Shown here piece after piece: positions 51,443-61,814 of a stretch of 64,000 nt of DNA. Under the pieces are notes generated by a model. The model worked only from the letters and a program-made list of their open reading frames with translations, made no database searches and was not told the DNA's origin. Both the position numbers and the translations under genes were made by a program. Position 1 is the stretch's first letter, and each line of letters opens with the position of its first letter. The stretch comes from Manihot esculenta. Its lineage: Eukaryota; Streptophyta; Magnoliopsida; Malpighiales; Euphorbiaceae. The stretch covers positions 3,038,001 to 3,102,000 of the forward strand of contig NC_035170.2 of NCBI RefSeq assembly GCF_001659605.2, read 5' to 3'.

Positions 51443-52514
51443 GACCCGCTCAGCGGGTTCGGCCGATAGAGAAGAAGAGCCTGACCTTGAATCCATAGTA
51501 TCAGAAACAATGCCCGTAAAAACAACCCGTTGACGCTTCTTACCATCATCAGGCTTGTATAAAGGATCATTCTCTCCTGCATCCTGCTTATCCCCATTAC
51601 AATCAGTCTCCATAGAACCAGCACTAAAATCATTTTCACCATCCGTAGCAAGCGCTCCCAAAAAAGAATTAAGAAAAACCTGTGAAGGCAACTGGTTCTG
51701 GAAAGAAGAGTTCCCACCAGAAGCAGGAGCCTGTAAGTGTAAACTCAAAATTTCAAACCGCAGCCAAGAGCTAGTTGGACTTTGGTTCCTACGCTGAACA
51801 GCTTTTAACTCAGGACCCCATTGAGGCGTCAAAGACTCCTTCTTATGATGGAGCAAAAGGTCACAAAAAGAATCTGTATGGCCCAACCGTCCACACAGAA
51901 AACAAAAAACCTGAAAGTGTTCATAAGCAAAACGGGCAAAGAAAGAGGTACCATCAGGGGCAACTAGTCGACGATGCCTTTTCAGAAGATTCCTCACATC
52001 CATCCTGACACGAACCCTAACATAAGATTCCGATTCAACAGTAGAAACCCTGGTCAAATCATGGTCCTGGTAATACCCAATAAAATTAGCCAAGGAACGT
52101 GCCACTGATTCAGAAAAAAAATCCCGCTTTAAGGTCATGAATCTGAACCCATTCACTAACGTAAATTAAAGGAACAAATAATGGAACCTCCCCAGGTTGA
52201 AGAGGGTGTAAAATCAAGAGATGATTATTGAAAAGCCAAGGAGTTCCATTCCAAACATGTTCAAAATCAACAAGGGTATAGAACCGAAACAAAAATCTTT
52301 TAGCACCAAGATCAGTAATACTAACTCCCCCAAAAGGATGCCAAAGCTCAGCAAGAACGTCCCGCATTGAATTAAAATTGATCCTACTATATGTCAAAAA
52401 TATACCCACAAAGCACAGATTATAGGAGAAAGAGGAAGTATCCAGCAAGGGTACAACCTCCAGGGCTTGATCCTCCTCATCAGATAAGGAAAGATGCTGT
52501 AAATTATCCGCCAT
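51443..52514 (-). pseudogene. LINE ORF1: nucleic-acid-binding protein with CCHC knuckle, disrupted
   Basis: Likely start MADNLQHLSLSDEEDQ (ATG 52514-52512). An N-terminal DUF4283-like domain (FNSMRDVLAELWHPFGG, VWNGTPWLFNNHLL) is followed by CFLCGRLGHTDSFC, a CX2CX4HX4C zinc knuckle. A one-base expansion in a run of eight T (minus strand; plus about 52116-52123) shifts frame after HDLKAGF, and the second half continues as SESVARSLANFIGYY in the next frame. The C-terminus is cut by the palindromic insert, which adds 16 foreign residues from inside it. Confidence 0.88.
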
Positions 52515-52669
52515 GGGAGAAGAAAAATGCAGAAACCCTAAGAAAACCCTAGATTTTGAACGAAAAACGTGAAGTACAAGACTTACAAAGAGAGACGCAA
52601 AAAAGATAATAAAGCCCAAAAAAGGCAAAAAAGATGACACAGCATCGTAGGCCACTATAATGGGTATCT

Positions 52670-54190
52670 TTGACATCCTCATTTTTTTTAAAAAAAATAT
52701 TATTAATAAATTAGAGACTAATGAAACTCTCATTATGCTTATTGAAATAATTTTTACCGTGATTGTGATTCTGTTCTTGGATAAGTAGAGAAAAAGAATT
52801 CAAATTGTTCCAAGAAAAAATTTGGATAAATTTATAAATTTATTGCAAGAAATATAAATAAAAAATAATTTATAAATTTAACTTGGCATTTCTCATTAAA
52901 CCCAATGAAAAGTTAATTTAAAATTTAAAATTGTTGTGGTTAGAGTATCGAGATTGGTTAAAATTACAAAAAGATAAAAGAGACGAGGTGATGACTACGG
53001 CAAATGCTCCTATGTTTAAATTAATATATTAGAGAGTGGATGAATATATTAAACTGTTGAGAGTTTTAGCAGTGTAAAAATAGCGTATCTTGACCTCTGT
53101 AGTTATTCTATTTTTATATTATAAGAAAATAAAGATAAAAATAATATTTTTTAATAATTCGGTGATAATAATATCGGTTGGTAATTCTGCGATTATAAGC
53201 GTGATGGGGCTTTATATATGATAATGGTAATTTTATACCAAGTCTCGTATAAAGGAGGGCAAGTCTTGCCAATAAATAGAGTATTGAGGTGTCCAGATCT
53301 TCTTTTTCTCGAGTGGAATCGTATTATCCACATATCAGATAATTGCCACGTGGACATGTTTTGTGACGATAGCTTAAGATTTTCTTTGGACAATTCTTGT
53401 GTAGCATCAGAAGTCTCTCGTTGGTATTGAATTCTTCATATTTGAAGGTAATGATTTGTTTTTTCGAGTCTAGAACACATGGTACTATTTGGTTGGTCTT
53501 CACTGTTTGCATCGTTTTGTCTGCCTTTTTTTATAATAAATATCTTATTTCTTGACTCGTATTTAAAATTTTATCGACTACGCCACAATATAAGAATAAT
53601 TTTTCTTCTATTTTTTCTTACAATTGCCGTTTGTAAAATAAATAAATGGAGGTTTTTTCTTTTCTTTTTATGAGAATAACTAAATCTATGTGAAGAATAT
53701 TATTATGGACTACAAAGAGCAGTTGAAAACGGATCTTCATGAACATATAAATATATGGTTTAACTCTCTATATTAATTGAGGATTGCGATTATAATAGTA
53801 TTTTTTTTGTTATGATTTCTAGAAATGATTGAATCATACAATTAATTCTGATGGTCACATGGACTAAATAAAGGAATTTAATAAGGCAAAAATGATTTTT
53901 AAAATTTTTTTCTCTCATTTTTCAATATAAAAAAATTATTTCGTTAATAAAAAAATTATTTAATTCAAATCCTCCCAGTTACTTCCCCTTATTGCAAGAA
54001 AACAGCTTCTTTAAGTTTTTAGAAAGTTAGAAAAACATGTACATCAAACAAGTTGAAAATATCAAGTTGATGCTTAATAAACTTAACTCCAACCAAATAA
54101 AATTTAAATTTATTTTAATATATTTTTAAAATAAAAAAATAATTTAATAATAATAATAATATATAAAATTAAATAATAAATTTTCCATAT
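52670..54190. other. Intergenic spacer with a less AT-rich island
   Basis: Segment 53190-53460 is GC-richer than its surroundings and contains gataattgccacgtggacat, including a CACGTG-type G-box core (CCACGTGG). It looks like an old repeat or regulatory segment; no gene is supported. The rest is AT-rich. Confidence 0.45.
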
Positions 54191-54195
54191 ACTTT

Positions 54196-54196
<1 letters not shown>

Positions 54197-54226
<30 letters not shown>
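54197..54226. repeat. (CT)15 microsatellite
   Basis: An uninterrupted dinucleotide run upstream of the DUF506 gene, likely polymorphic. Confidence 0.95.
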
Positions 54227-54229
<3 letters not shown>

Positions 54230-54239
54230 TTATTGAAGA

Positions 54240-55511
54240 TAATTTTGAATTAATAGTCTCTGCCTATCTCTCATTTCCGCCGGCTGTTGTGTGGATTAGT
54301 AAAAATGATTTTCTTACCAAAATATCAAAATAGTAACGCTGTCCAACACCCTTTTCTACATAAATAAATAAAATATCAAATGAATTAATTCATTATATAA
54401 AAAAATCAAATTATAAAAAATCACAGTACTTCTATTTCATAATTACTATTATCTTAAAGAATTTTTTTAATCTTAAATTATTTATTATTTTAAAATTTTC
54501 AAAACAATATAAATTTTTATATTATATATACTGTTATTAGTTTTTAAATCATTTAACATTAATATATAAAAAATATAATAATCTAAAAATATATTAAATA
54601 AATTATTATAATTTTTTTAAATAAAAATTATTAATTAATTTTATTGATTTGGATGTGTTATGGTAATAATTACATATATAATTTTTAAATATTTAATAAC
54701 ATTGAATATTTTTTAATATAATCAATTTTCAATAATATTCAAACTCAATTTTCATTTTCTGAATAAATCTTTAATATTAATATTAATAAATTAAAAGTAT
54801 TTGTAAAAATATGTAATATTTGATATTTAATATTAATCTTTAAATTTTAATTACACCATAGATAAATATTTAATTATTATTAATGTAAATATGAGAATAA
54901 CCGATTCATTTGTGAACCTGACGCCTATTTCCGTCCATGTCCATTTCAACTTTTCCACCTTATCCATTTAGCCTGTAAATTTCGAGGACTTACTTGGTAA
55001 TAAAGCAACAAATTCAAGGGCAATATCGTCTTTTCATACACATCTTCCTGTATAAGAACACGGCCTGGCTTTAAGCTTTAGCCTTCCATCCTCCTGAAAA
55101 AGAAACCTCTTTTCTCTCCGTCTTCCTCCTCCTCCTCCTCCTCCTCCTCCTCTGTCTGTCGCCCATCGCGTCGGAAAATCAAGGGAGCAGATTCAAGCGC
55201 GTTGAACGTTTCGAAATTAGACCCGCTGGCATCCCATCATCCTCCAAAATTAAAAAAAAAATTCATTTCTTGAATTATTTATTAAAAATTCTTAATTTCT
55301 TGAAGCATATGTTTTGAGAAGAATTGTAATTGCATAATTAGAAACGCACGGATTCCAAATTGTTTTGCAATTATAAATTCAATTTTGTTGATGGTTTTGT
55401 GTGGACAATTAAGAACGGGAAAAAAGAGACGTCGTAGATAACGACGTTTTTATTTTTCTTATTCTGTTGTTTTTTTTTTTAATTGTTTGGAGGGTTTTTG
55501 GGGGTTTGAAG
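54240..55511 (+). promoter_or_regulatory. Promoter and 5' UTR region of the DUF506 gene
   Basis: Contains a TATAAG-type box near 55051-55056 and a long pyrimidine-rich leader with a (TCC)n run at about 55124-55152, typical of plant 5' UTRs. The leader of over 400 bases before the ATG is estimated. 54300-54900 is featureless A/T-rich DNA. Confidence 0.45.
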
Positions 55512-57814
55512 ATGTGTGCGGCAGCGGCGACGGATGACTGGTGGGCGAGGGGGATAGCGGGACAGATCGGAGGAGGGTTCAGCCAGGAGAGCGAGCTTGA
55601 CTTGGCTCTCATGGTCAGCGACTTCCTTGAGAACGGCAGCAGCGGTCCCGATTCTTGGTGCAGCAGCGATAGCGAGTCTGGTCTCTCCGATCTCCACCAT
55701 CTCGCCGACAAGATTTCGGTAATTGAATTTTGAACTTTTTATTATCACTTCTGTTGAATCTTAGATGGAACATAGGGATTTCAAATGACGATATGTCTTC
55801 ATTTTTCATTTTAATTTTATTGTTTAATTTTCTGGGTGGGAATTGTATCCAGAATTTTCATGCCATGGAAATTTTATTTTTATTTTTTTTACGTTTTCTC
55901 TATTACATATATACAAGTGTATACAATCCTCTCAAAAAATTTATTAAATTCCTTGAAAATTTCTTGGAGAAATGAGACCTCTTCCTGCTTTCCAATTGCA
56001 GAAATGAAACTTTTTTTTTAAATTCATTTTGGATTTACTTTATTTAATTTCGGATTCATAAACGAAGAAATGAGTTTTGAAAATTTTATTTCTAACCTGA
56101 TTAATTAATATGCGTTTGATTATTTCAAACCCCTTATCTGCAATCTGTTACTAGTTTCTACAAGATCATTGGATAATTTTTTTTGAACAAAAAAAAAAAG
56201 ATCTGAATTGTCTCAGATGCTATTTGGTGGTTTTCCTTTTATTCTTTATAGTCAGCTGTCAAAGTTAAGCTGATAAATCATTTACTCATGCTGATGCATC
56301 TTTTAGATTTTCTCTTAGATTCTTTTGTACTCTTTAATTGTTAATACATTAGATGTTACCAATTCTTTCCTCATCAAGATACGAGGAAGTAACCTATCCT
56401 TATTCTAGTCAATTAACAATTATTTAGTGAGATTTTTTTCATAATACAATATCAACAAGGCTTGTTAAAGATTTTTGTGAAATTTTCATAGTTCTCATTT
56501 TGGCGATACTGATGCCTTGTTTAGAATTAGTATGTTAGATCATGCGGATGTGCTTCACTTATTATTTATTTATTTGTTTTTTTTTTTTTTTTGTGGATTT
56601 TTCAATTAAACTGAATCTCATGTCATCAAAATTCTGGCATTATTGCAGTTCTATAGACACTCAGTAGCGCAGTATGAAAGTGACTTGCTATCATTGGTTC
56701 AGTCCCTTATGGTGTCCATCAAGGAGACTGACCTTCACCTTGTTAAGTCAGGCCCGTGTAATGCCAGCTGCATTAGATTTTCCTTGGTAAAGCTTTTGAG
56801 ACTTGCTGGTTATGATGCTGCTGTGTGTGCATCTAGGTGGCAGGGTGGTGGCAAGGTCCCTGGAGGTATGTAATATGGCTATCTTATACCAAAATTCAGT
56901 TCTTGTAATCTTGTAATTTGAATTGATGAGGACTATAGGTGGAGAGGCTCCATCTTGGCTAGATTGTTGGTGCTAGGGAATTGATACTCAAGTCTCTGAT
57001 ATGCAAACATATTTCACTTGAAATTGACCTGCTGTTTCTTTTTTAATTTTTGGATTATTCTTCACTTTGTGCTGTAAAACAAATTAATTTCTCGCCAATT
57101 GTGAACGGAAAAGAAGTTGAGGTTCATCAATTTCCCATCTTGCTTTTCCATGGGGGCTAGGAATCTTAGTTCATTTTTCTTTCATGGTCGTGCCTCAAGT
57201 TTTAGCCTGAAATTATTTATTCTGTTCTATTTCCAATTATTTATGTTCATCTTGTGTTATACCTTCTGAAGATCAAAATTTCCCCATTCATTTCTAAAAT
57301 TCTGTTCTTTTTTTGAATGGCAGGGGATCATGAATACATTGATGTGGTTAACCATACTAATGGTGGAAGCTCTGAGCGTTTAATCATTGATATTGACTTC
57401 CAAAGCCATTTTGAGATAGCTAGAGCTGTAGACACTTATGACAGAATATTGAAGTCACTTCCTGTTATTTATGTGGGTTCAGTGACCAGGCTGAAACAGT
57501 ATCTTCAAGCCATGGTTGAAGCTGCTAAATCTTCTCTGAAGCAGAATTCAATGCCTCTTCCTCCATGGAGATCACTAGCTTACTTGCAAGCAAAGTGGCA
57601 CTCACCATACCAGAGACATTTGAGCCCGGAGGAACATAATTTTAGCAGCATCAGCTCTTCTGACCATAAGCAGTGCAGGGGACATTTAAAAAGGCTGCAA
57701 GCTTGGGTCCAATCTGATATGGAAGAAGAGCGACTGTTGAAGCCCATGAACACTGATAATAACTGGAGAGTGAAGCGTGAGAGGCGAAGGAATTCCGGAT
57801 TGAGGGGTCTTTGA
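55512..57814 (+). CDS. DUF506 family protein (PDDEXK-like fold), function unknown
   Basis: Three exons: 55512-55718, 56649-56865 and 57324-57814; GT-AG, phases 0 and 1; 304 aa. Seen: an acidic N-terminal part (ELDLALMVSDFLENG); exon 2 with SGPCNASCIRFSLVKLLRLA and GYDAAVCASRW; exon 3 with HEYIDVV, ERLIIDIDFQSHFEIARA, LKSLPVIYVGSVTRLKQ and MPLPPWRSLAYLQAKW, all hallmarks of the family; then a basic tail. Length fits. Family knowledge: a plant-specific group with a restriction-endonuclease-like fold; some Arabidopsis members (RXR group) restrain root-hair growth. The biochemical activity is not known. The start chosen is MCAAAATDDWW; an in-frame ATG at 55467 adds an unconserved hydrophobic stretch and was not used. 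Confidence 0.9.
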
Positions 57815-57980
57815 AGTGTATAGAATTTTCCCGGGGAATTGCGAGTTCCCTTTATGAGAGGTTAATTGTACTGCGGCTTTCATGTTTAGTAATTCTTTTT
57901 CCTGAGATGAATAAATGAAGTCCAATTTTATACGGAGGACACAAAGGACAATAACACATGATATGTGGAATCATACATTT
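57815..57980 (+). other. 3' UTR of the DUF506 gene
   Basis: AATAAA at about 57910-57915 is followed by AT-rich sequence; the cleavage site is probably within the next 30-50 bases. No strong alternative gene follows immediately. Confidence 0.45.
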
Positions 57981-57984
57981 TAAT

Positions 57985-59740
57985 TTTTCATGTTTTGCGC
58001 ATTGGCAGCAAGTGACAGCATGAGATCTTCGGAACTGGGGGGTTTGTTATCAATACGCGGCAGCATCTCTGGCCAAAGCTGCTGGTGCTTGTTTCACCAA
58101 GGTGCATAATTTGATAGGTTTATTTATTTATCTTCATTATAAGTTCCTTCTTGAACGAATCCCTTGCCTTGTATTTTATTATGGCCAAGGAATTTTTGTT
58201 CTAATTTGCCTTTGTTTTCCTGTTATCTTGTTCAAATTTATAGTTGCATGTACTCCAAGCAATTTAAAAAGGTTGCTTGGGCGAGATATACACTACAAGT
58301 TTATGATACAGCCGCTTCTGATAGTTTGTAAAATCCACTGTTGCATGTGTTCTTTTGTGATTATTATATAAAATCCATTGTATTTTACTATAATATTTCT
58401 TGCAGATATGAATTGAACTTTTCAGGCTGTTTTTCCTCTCAGCGTTTCCTGAGTTGATGGGTTTAAAAATCTGATAAAATCCTCCACCCAGATAGAGCAT
58501 CAATAATACAAGCTTACAAGATCAAGTTGAAAATTAGAAATTATGGCCATTGCACACAATCAAGGCGAAACATGATGGAATTTTTTTCTTACTATATTTA
58601 TTTAATAAACTAATTTGTTGTAATTGTCGCTAAAAGCCAAGTTCCTTGAAGTAGGAAGTGGCATAGGCCTAGGTTTTAACAAGCCAAAAATAATAATAAT
58701 AAAAAATAAAGCCCGACAGAGAAGCTCTGAGACATACAAGCAATCCATACACAAGAGCCAAGCCTAAACCAGAAACTAGACTCGCCAACAAAAATGAGCA
58801 ATAAGAAGCAAGCCACTCAAGCCAAGAACAGGCTAAATACCAGTGCCCCGTTACTCGGCTTGTTGAATATAATTTTTTATATATCTTTCTATTAATTTGA
58901 ATATTAAAATATATTTTATATTTCAATTGAGAAATTAATCTTAAACTTACTTTGAAATTAGTGAAATTCTTTTAATATTATTTATGATACCAACAAATTT
59001 CATACTCAAAATGCAATTAAGCTCCCTATTTAAAGAACACATTTCTGAGAAAATTTTATTTTATTCAACATCTAATTTCTTATATTTAAACAATGAAAAA
59101 AATTTTAGAATCTCATAATATGAAAATGTAACTACAAAAGGATTAATTAATTACTTAATAAAGCAATTTATATTTATAATAACATAATAATTTATCAACT
59201 TAAAATTTTATTATAGAAATTATTTCAATACTATGAGATTGCGATTTTGATTTTTCTAGTTTTCAATGTGAATAAACAAACGAATTTTATTAAATGGTTT
59301 CAAGAAGACCGTTGAAGAAAATTCTTATTTAATGGATATATTTTTTTTAATTAAAAATTGAGAATAGAGACTAAAAAAGTATAATTTAAAATTTTTAAAA
59401 TTTATTTAAATATATTTATTATTGAACTAAGTCTATGAATATAAAAGATATATTGTCATTGTATTTATGTTAATAATATACATAAATAATTAGAATAATT
59501 ACGATATATATATTTTTTACAAGAACAAGCAACTAAAAAATATAATAATTTATAAATTAATAATTGCTTCTATTTATAAAATTAAATTAATATATTAATT
59601 TAAATAACTATAAATATTTGATCCACATCTGTTCAAATACTAATTATATAAAAAAAATCAAGCTAGTCTTCTGCATCTATTATTGGCTTTTTTTTTATTT
59701 GTCAAAATTATCCACACTTCCAGAGTATCCTGATCTCGAT
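57985..59740. other. Spacer between DUF506 and GH17 genes
   Basis: 58000-58500 has mixed composition without a credible exon. 58620-58860 is a GC-richer stretch preceded by an A/T run (aataataataataaaaaataaag), reminiscent of the 3' end of a minus-strand retroposon, but too short to assign. 58870-59700 is A/T-rich. Confidence 0.45.
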
Positions 59741-59839
59741 TCCACCACCATATAACTCCTCCACTTTCCTCCATTTCCCCTCCCCTCTCCCTTCAACCCT
59801 CCAATCCAAAAATCTAAAGTAGAAAAAAGATAAGAATCC

Positions 59840-61679
59840 ATGATCACCAGAGCCCATCATCTCTTCCTCCTTATCTCCACCATCCTCCGCCTCTCCGCCT
59901 CCACTTTTGCCATTGGTGTCAACTATGGAACTCTTGGAAACGATCTTCCACCACCATCTCAGGTTGCCAACTTTCTAAAAACACAAACCATAATCGATAG
60001 CATTAAGATCTTCGATTCAAATCCTGACATTATTCGTGCTTTTGCTAATACTGGCATTACTGTCACAATCTCAGCTGGTAATGGCGAGATTCCTGCTCTT
60101 GCCAATCTAAACAATGCTCGAAAATGGGTTGCTGTTAATGTTTCACCATTTCATCCTCGTACAAAGATTAAGAGAATTTGTGTTGGTAATGAAATAATGG
60201 CTTCTGCTAATAAAGCTTGGATTTCTAACCTTGTTCCTGCCATGTGGAGTGTTCATAATGCTCTTCTGCTCGCCGGAATCAAAGACATTCAGGTTTGATC
60301 AACTTTAAAAAATAATTCTCAACTATGAATACACAGGATTAATAATTCATACTTGTTTTTCCCATTTCTAATAGGTGACTACGCCTCACTCTCTCGGCAT
60401 ACTCTCTATATCGGAGCCACCGAGTGCAGCCAAATTCAGGCGAGGGTACGACCGAGTCATTTTTGTTCCCATGCTCCGATTTTTACGTCAAACCAGATCG
60501 CCGTTCATGGTTAACCCATATCCTTATTTTGGTTACTCTCCACAAATGGCTAACTACGCTCTCTTCAAGCGTAATCAAGGGGTTCGTGATCGATTTACTG
60601 GCATTACTTATCGTAACATGTATGATGCAATGTTGGATGCTGTTCATTCTGCTATGAAAAAACTAGGTTATGGCGACGTGGATATCGTCGTGGGGGAGAC
60701 CGGTTGGCCCTCTGTCTGCGACCCGGGTCAACCGGCTTGTAGTTTCCAGAATGCAGCTTGGTTTAATGGGAATTTGGTTAGACGTGAACGGCAGAGAAGG
60801 GGTACACCGCTGATGCCCAACCGGCGGTTCGAAACGTATATTTTCGCCTTATTCAATGAGAATCTTAAACCCGGTCCGACCGCAGAGAAAAACTTTGGTT
60901 TATTTAGACCTGATTTCAGACCAGTTTATGATATTGGAATTATGCGCAATAGACAGGTTAGTTTACTGCATATTTATCAAGCTTATTTTATTATTTAATT
61001 TAGCAAATTTTGTTCCAAAATATTTATAATTTTAAAATAAAAAAATAATTAATAAAATTTTCTATAAAATAAAAATTAAATAATAAATTTTTCTAATTAA
61101 TATATAAATATTATATATAGAAAAGTTACATTGAATAATTTTATCACATTAATTACCAATGCCTTAGGAAAATCTATAAGCTAGGGCAGCTTTGGTCAAT
61201 AGCACACCATTGTAATTGTATATATTTTTTTATATATATATGCAGCTGCCAGCCAGTGGTCGCCGCCGCAGTGTGAGACCTAGAGTTGGAGGTAGTGTAG
61301 CACCGAAACCGACAGGTAAGCGGTGGTGCGTACCAAAGTCAGGTGCTAGTGCTCAAGCATTGCAGGCGAACATAGACTACGCGTGCAGCCAGGGTGTGGA
61401 CTGCAGGCCAATCCAGACAGGTGGTCTGTGTTTCGATCCCAACAATGTGTGGTCCCATGCATCTTTTGTAATGAACTCTTTTTATCGGACTCATGGTGCA
61501 CGTGACTTCGCCTGTGACTTCTCAAAAACCGGTCTTCTTACTCCTTTTGACCCGAGTAAGTTATCTCAATGGCTAATTTGTCCCTAAGCCGTACAATAAT
61601 AATTAAAAATATATTAATTTTATTAATATTTAATTTTTATGTGTATTTTGCAGGTCGTGGGACATGTAAATACATTTAA
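59840..61679 (+). CDS. Secreted GH17 beta-1,3-glucanase with C-terminal X8 (CBM43) domain
   Basis: Four exons: 59840-60292, 60375-60956, 61246-61555 and 61654-61679; 456 aa. Seen: signal peptide (MITRAHHLFLLISTILRLSA), mature start IGVNYGTLGNDLPPP, GH17 proton-donor motif ICVGNEI, nucleophile motif VVGETGWPS, and FALFNENLKPGP. After a basic linker (SGRRRSVRPRVGG) comes X8: WCVPKSGAS, NIDYAC, VDC, GGLCFDPNN, DFACDF and, in the 26-base last exon, GTCKYI, completing six cysteines. Role: endo-hydrolysis of callose-type beta-1,3-glucan in the wall; X8 binds glucan. There is no hydrophobic tail after X8, so no GPI anchor, unlike plasmodesmal members. The catalytic domain is unusually rich in Arg. 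The tiny last exon would be easily missed: reading through its intron gives a false end after PSKLSQWLICP. Confidence 0.92.
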
Positions 61680-61693
61680 AATCAAATTTAAAG

Positions 61694-61811
61694 AAATTTA
61701 TTATACACATTCGGTATATATACATCAGACCAATAAAATATAATAAAATAATAATAATTTATTTATTTATTATTAATCTGATGTATATGCATCCGATTCG
61801 TATAAAAATTT
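61694..61811. repeat. Imperfect inverted repeat (MITE-like or 3' UTR hairpin) after the GH17 gene
   Basis: Left arm about 61694-61730 (attatacac..tcggtatata tacatcaga) pairs with right arm about 61776-61811 (tctgatgtatatgc..ccgattcgtataa) around an A/T loop. It begins 15 bases after the stop codon, so it would be transcribed in the 3' UTR. No clean target duplication is seen. Confidence 0.65.
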
Positions 61812-61814
61812 CAT

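Larger units (their letters stand above)
50128..51447. mobile_element. GC-rich composite of nested palindromic elements inserted in the LINE
   Basis: A 1310-bp insert (50133-51442) lies between 5-bp direct repeats gaccc (50128-50132 and 51443-51447). It begins TGTAACAGCCCGG and ends with the reverse complement. It is built from five arms of one ~275-bp sequence: A forward 50133-50408; B forward 50417-50616; B reverse 50667-50866; C forward 50885-51159; C reverse 51168-51442. B is a variant (CCCCGTACGACCGGCCC after the first 13 bases) with shorter 200-bp arms. No protein of its own is encoded. GC content is far above the surroundings. Family unassigned: foldback/MITE-like by structure, but 5-bp TSD and TG...CA arm ends also fit LTR-derived sequence. 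Confidence 0.9.
46026..52667 (-). mobile_element. L1-class LINE retrotransposon with 12-bp target site duplication
   Basis: Minus-strand element. tataatgggtat occurs at 46026-46037 and 52656-52667, directly at both ends. The 3' end next to the left copy is a poly(A) tail (poly-T on plus, about 46036-46046). The element is 46038-52655, about 6.6 kb including a 1.31-kb insertion, so about 5.3 kb originally. It encodes ORF1 (DUF4283 plus zinc knuckle) and ORF2 (endonuclease, reverse transcriptase, zf-RVT, RNase H). Short TSDs still identical and few lesions suggest moderate age. Confidence 0.93.

Noticed and set aside
55467..55511. Upstream ATG for the DUF506 protein
   Set aside because: It adds a hydrophobic, low-complexity stretch unlike the family start; the ATG at 55512 is preferred.
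61556..61587. Alternative C-terminus of the GH17 protein reading past 61555
   Set aside because: It lacks the sixth X8 cysteine; a GT-AG intron (61556-61653) followed by GTCKYI restores the domain.
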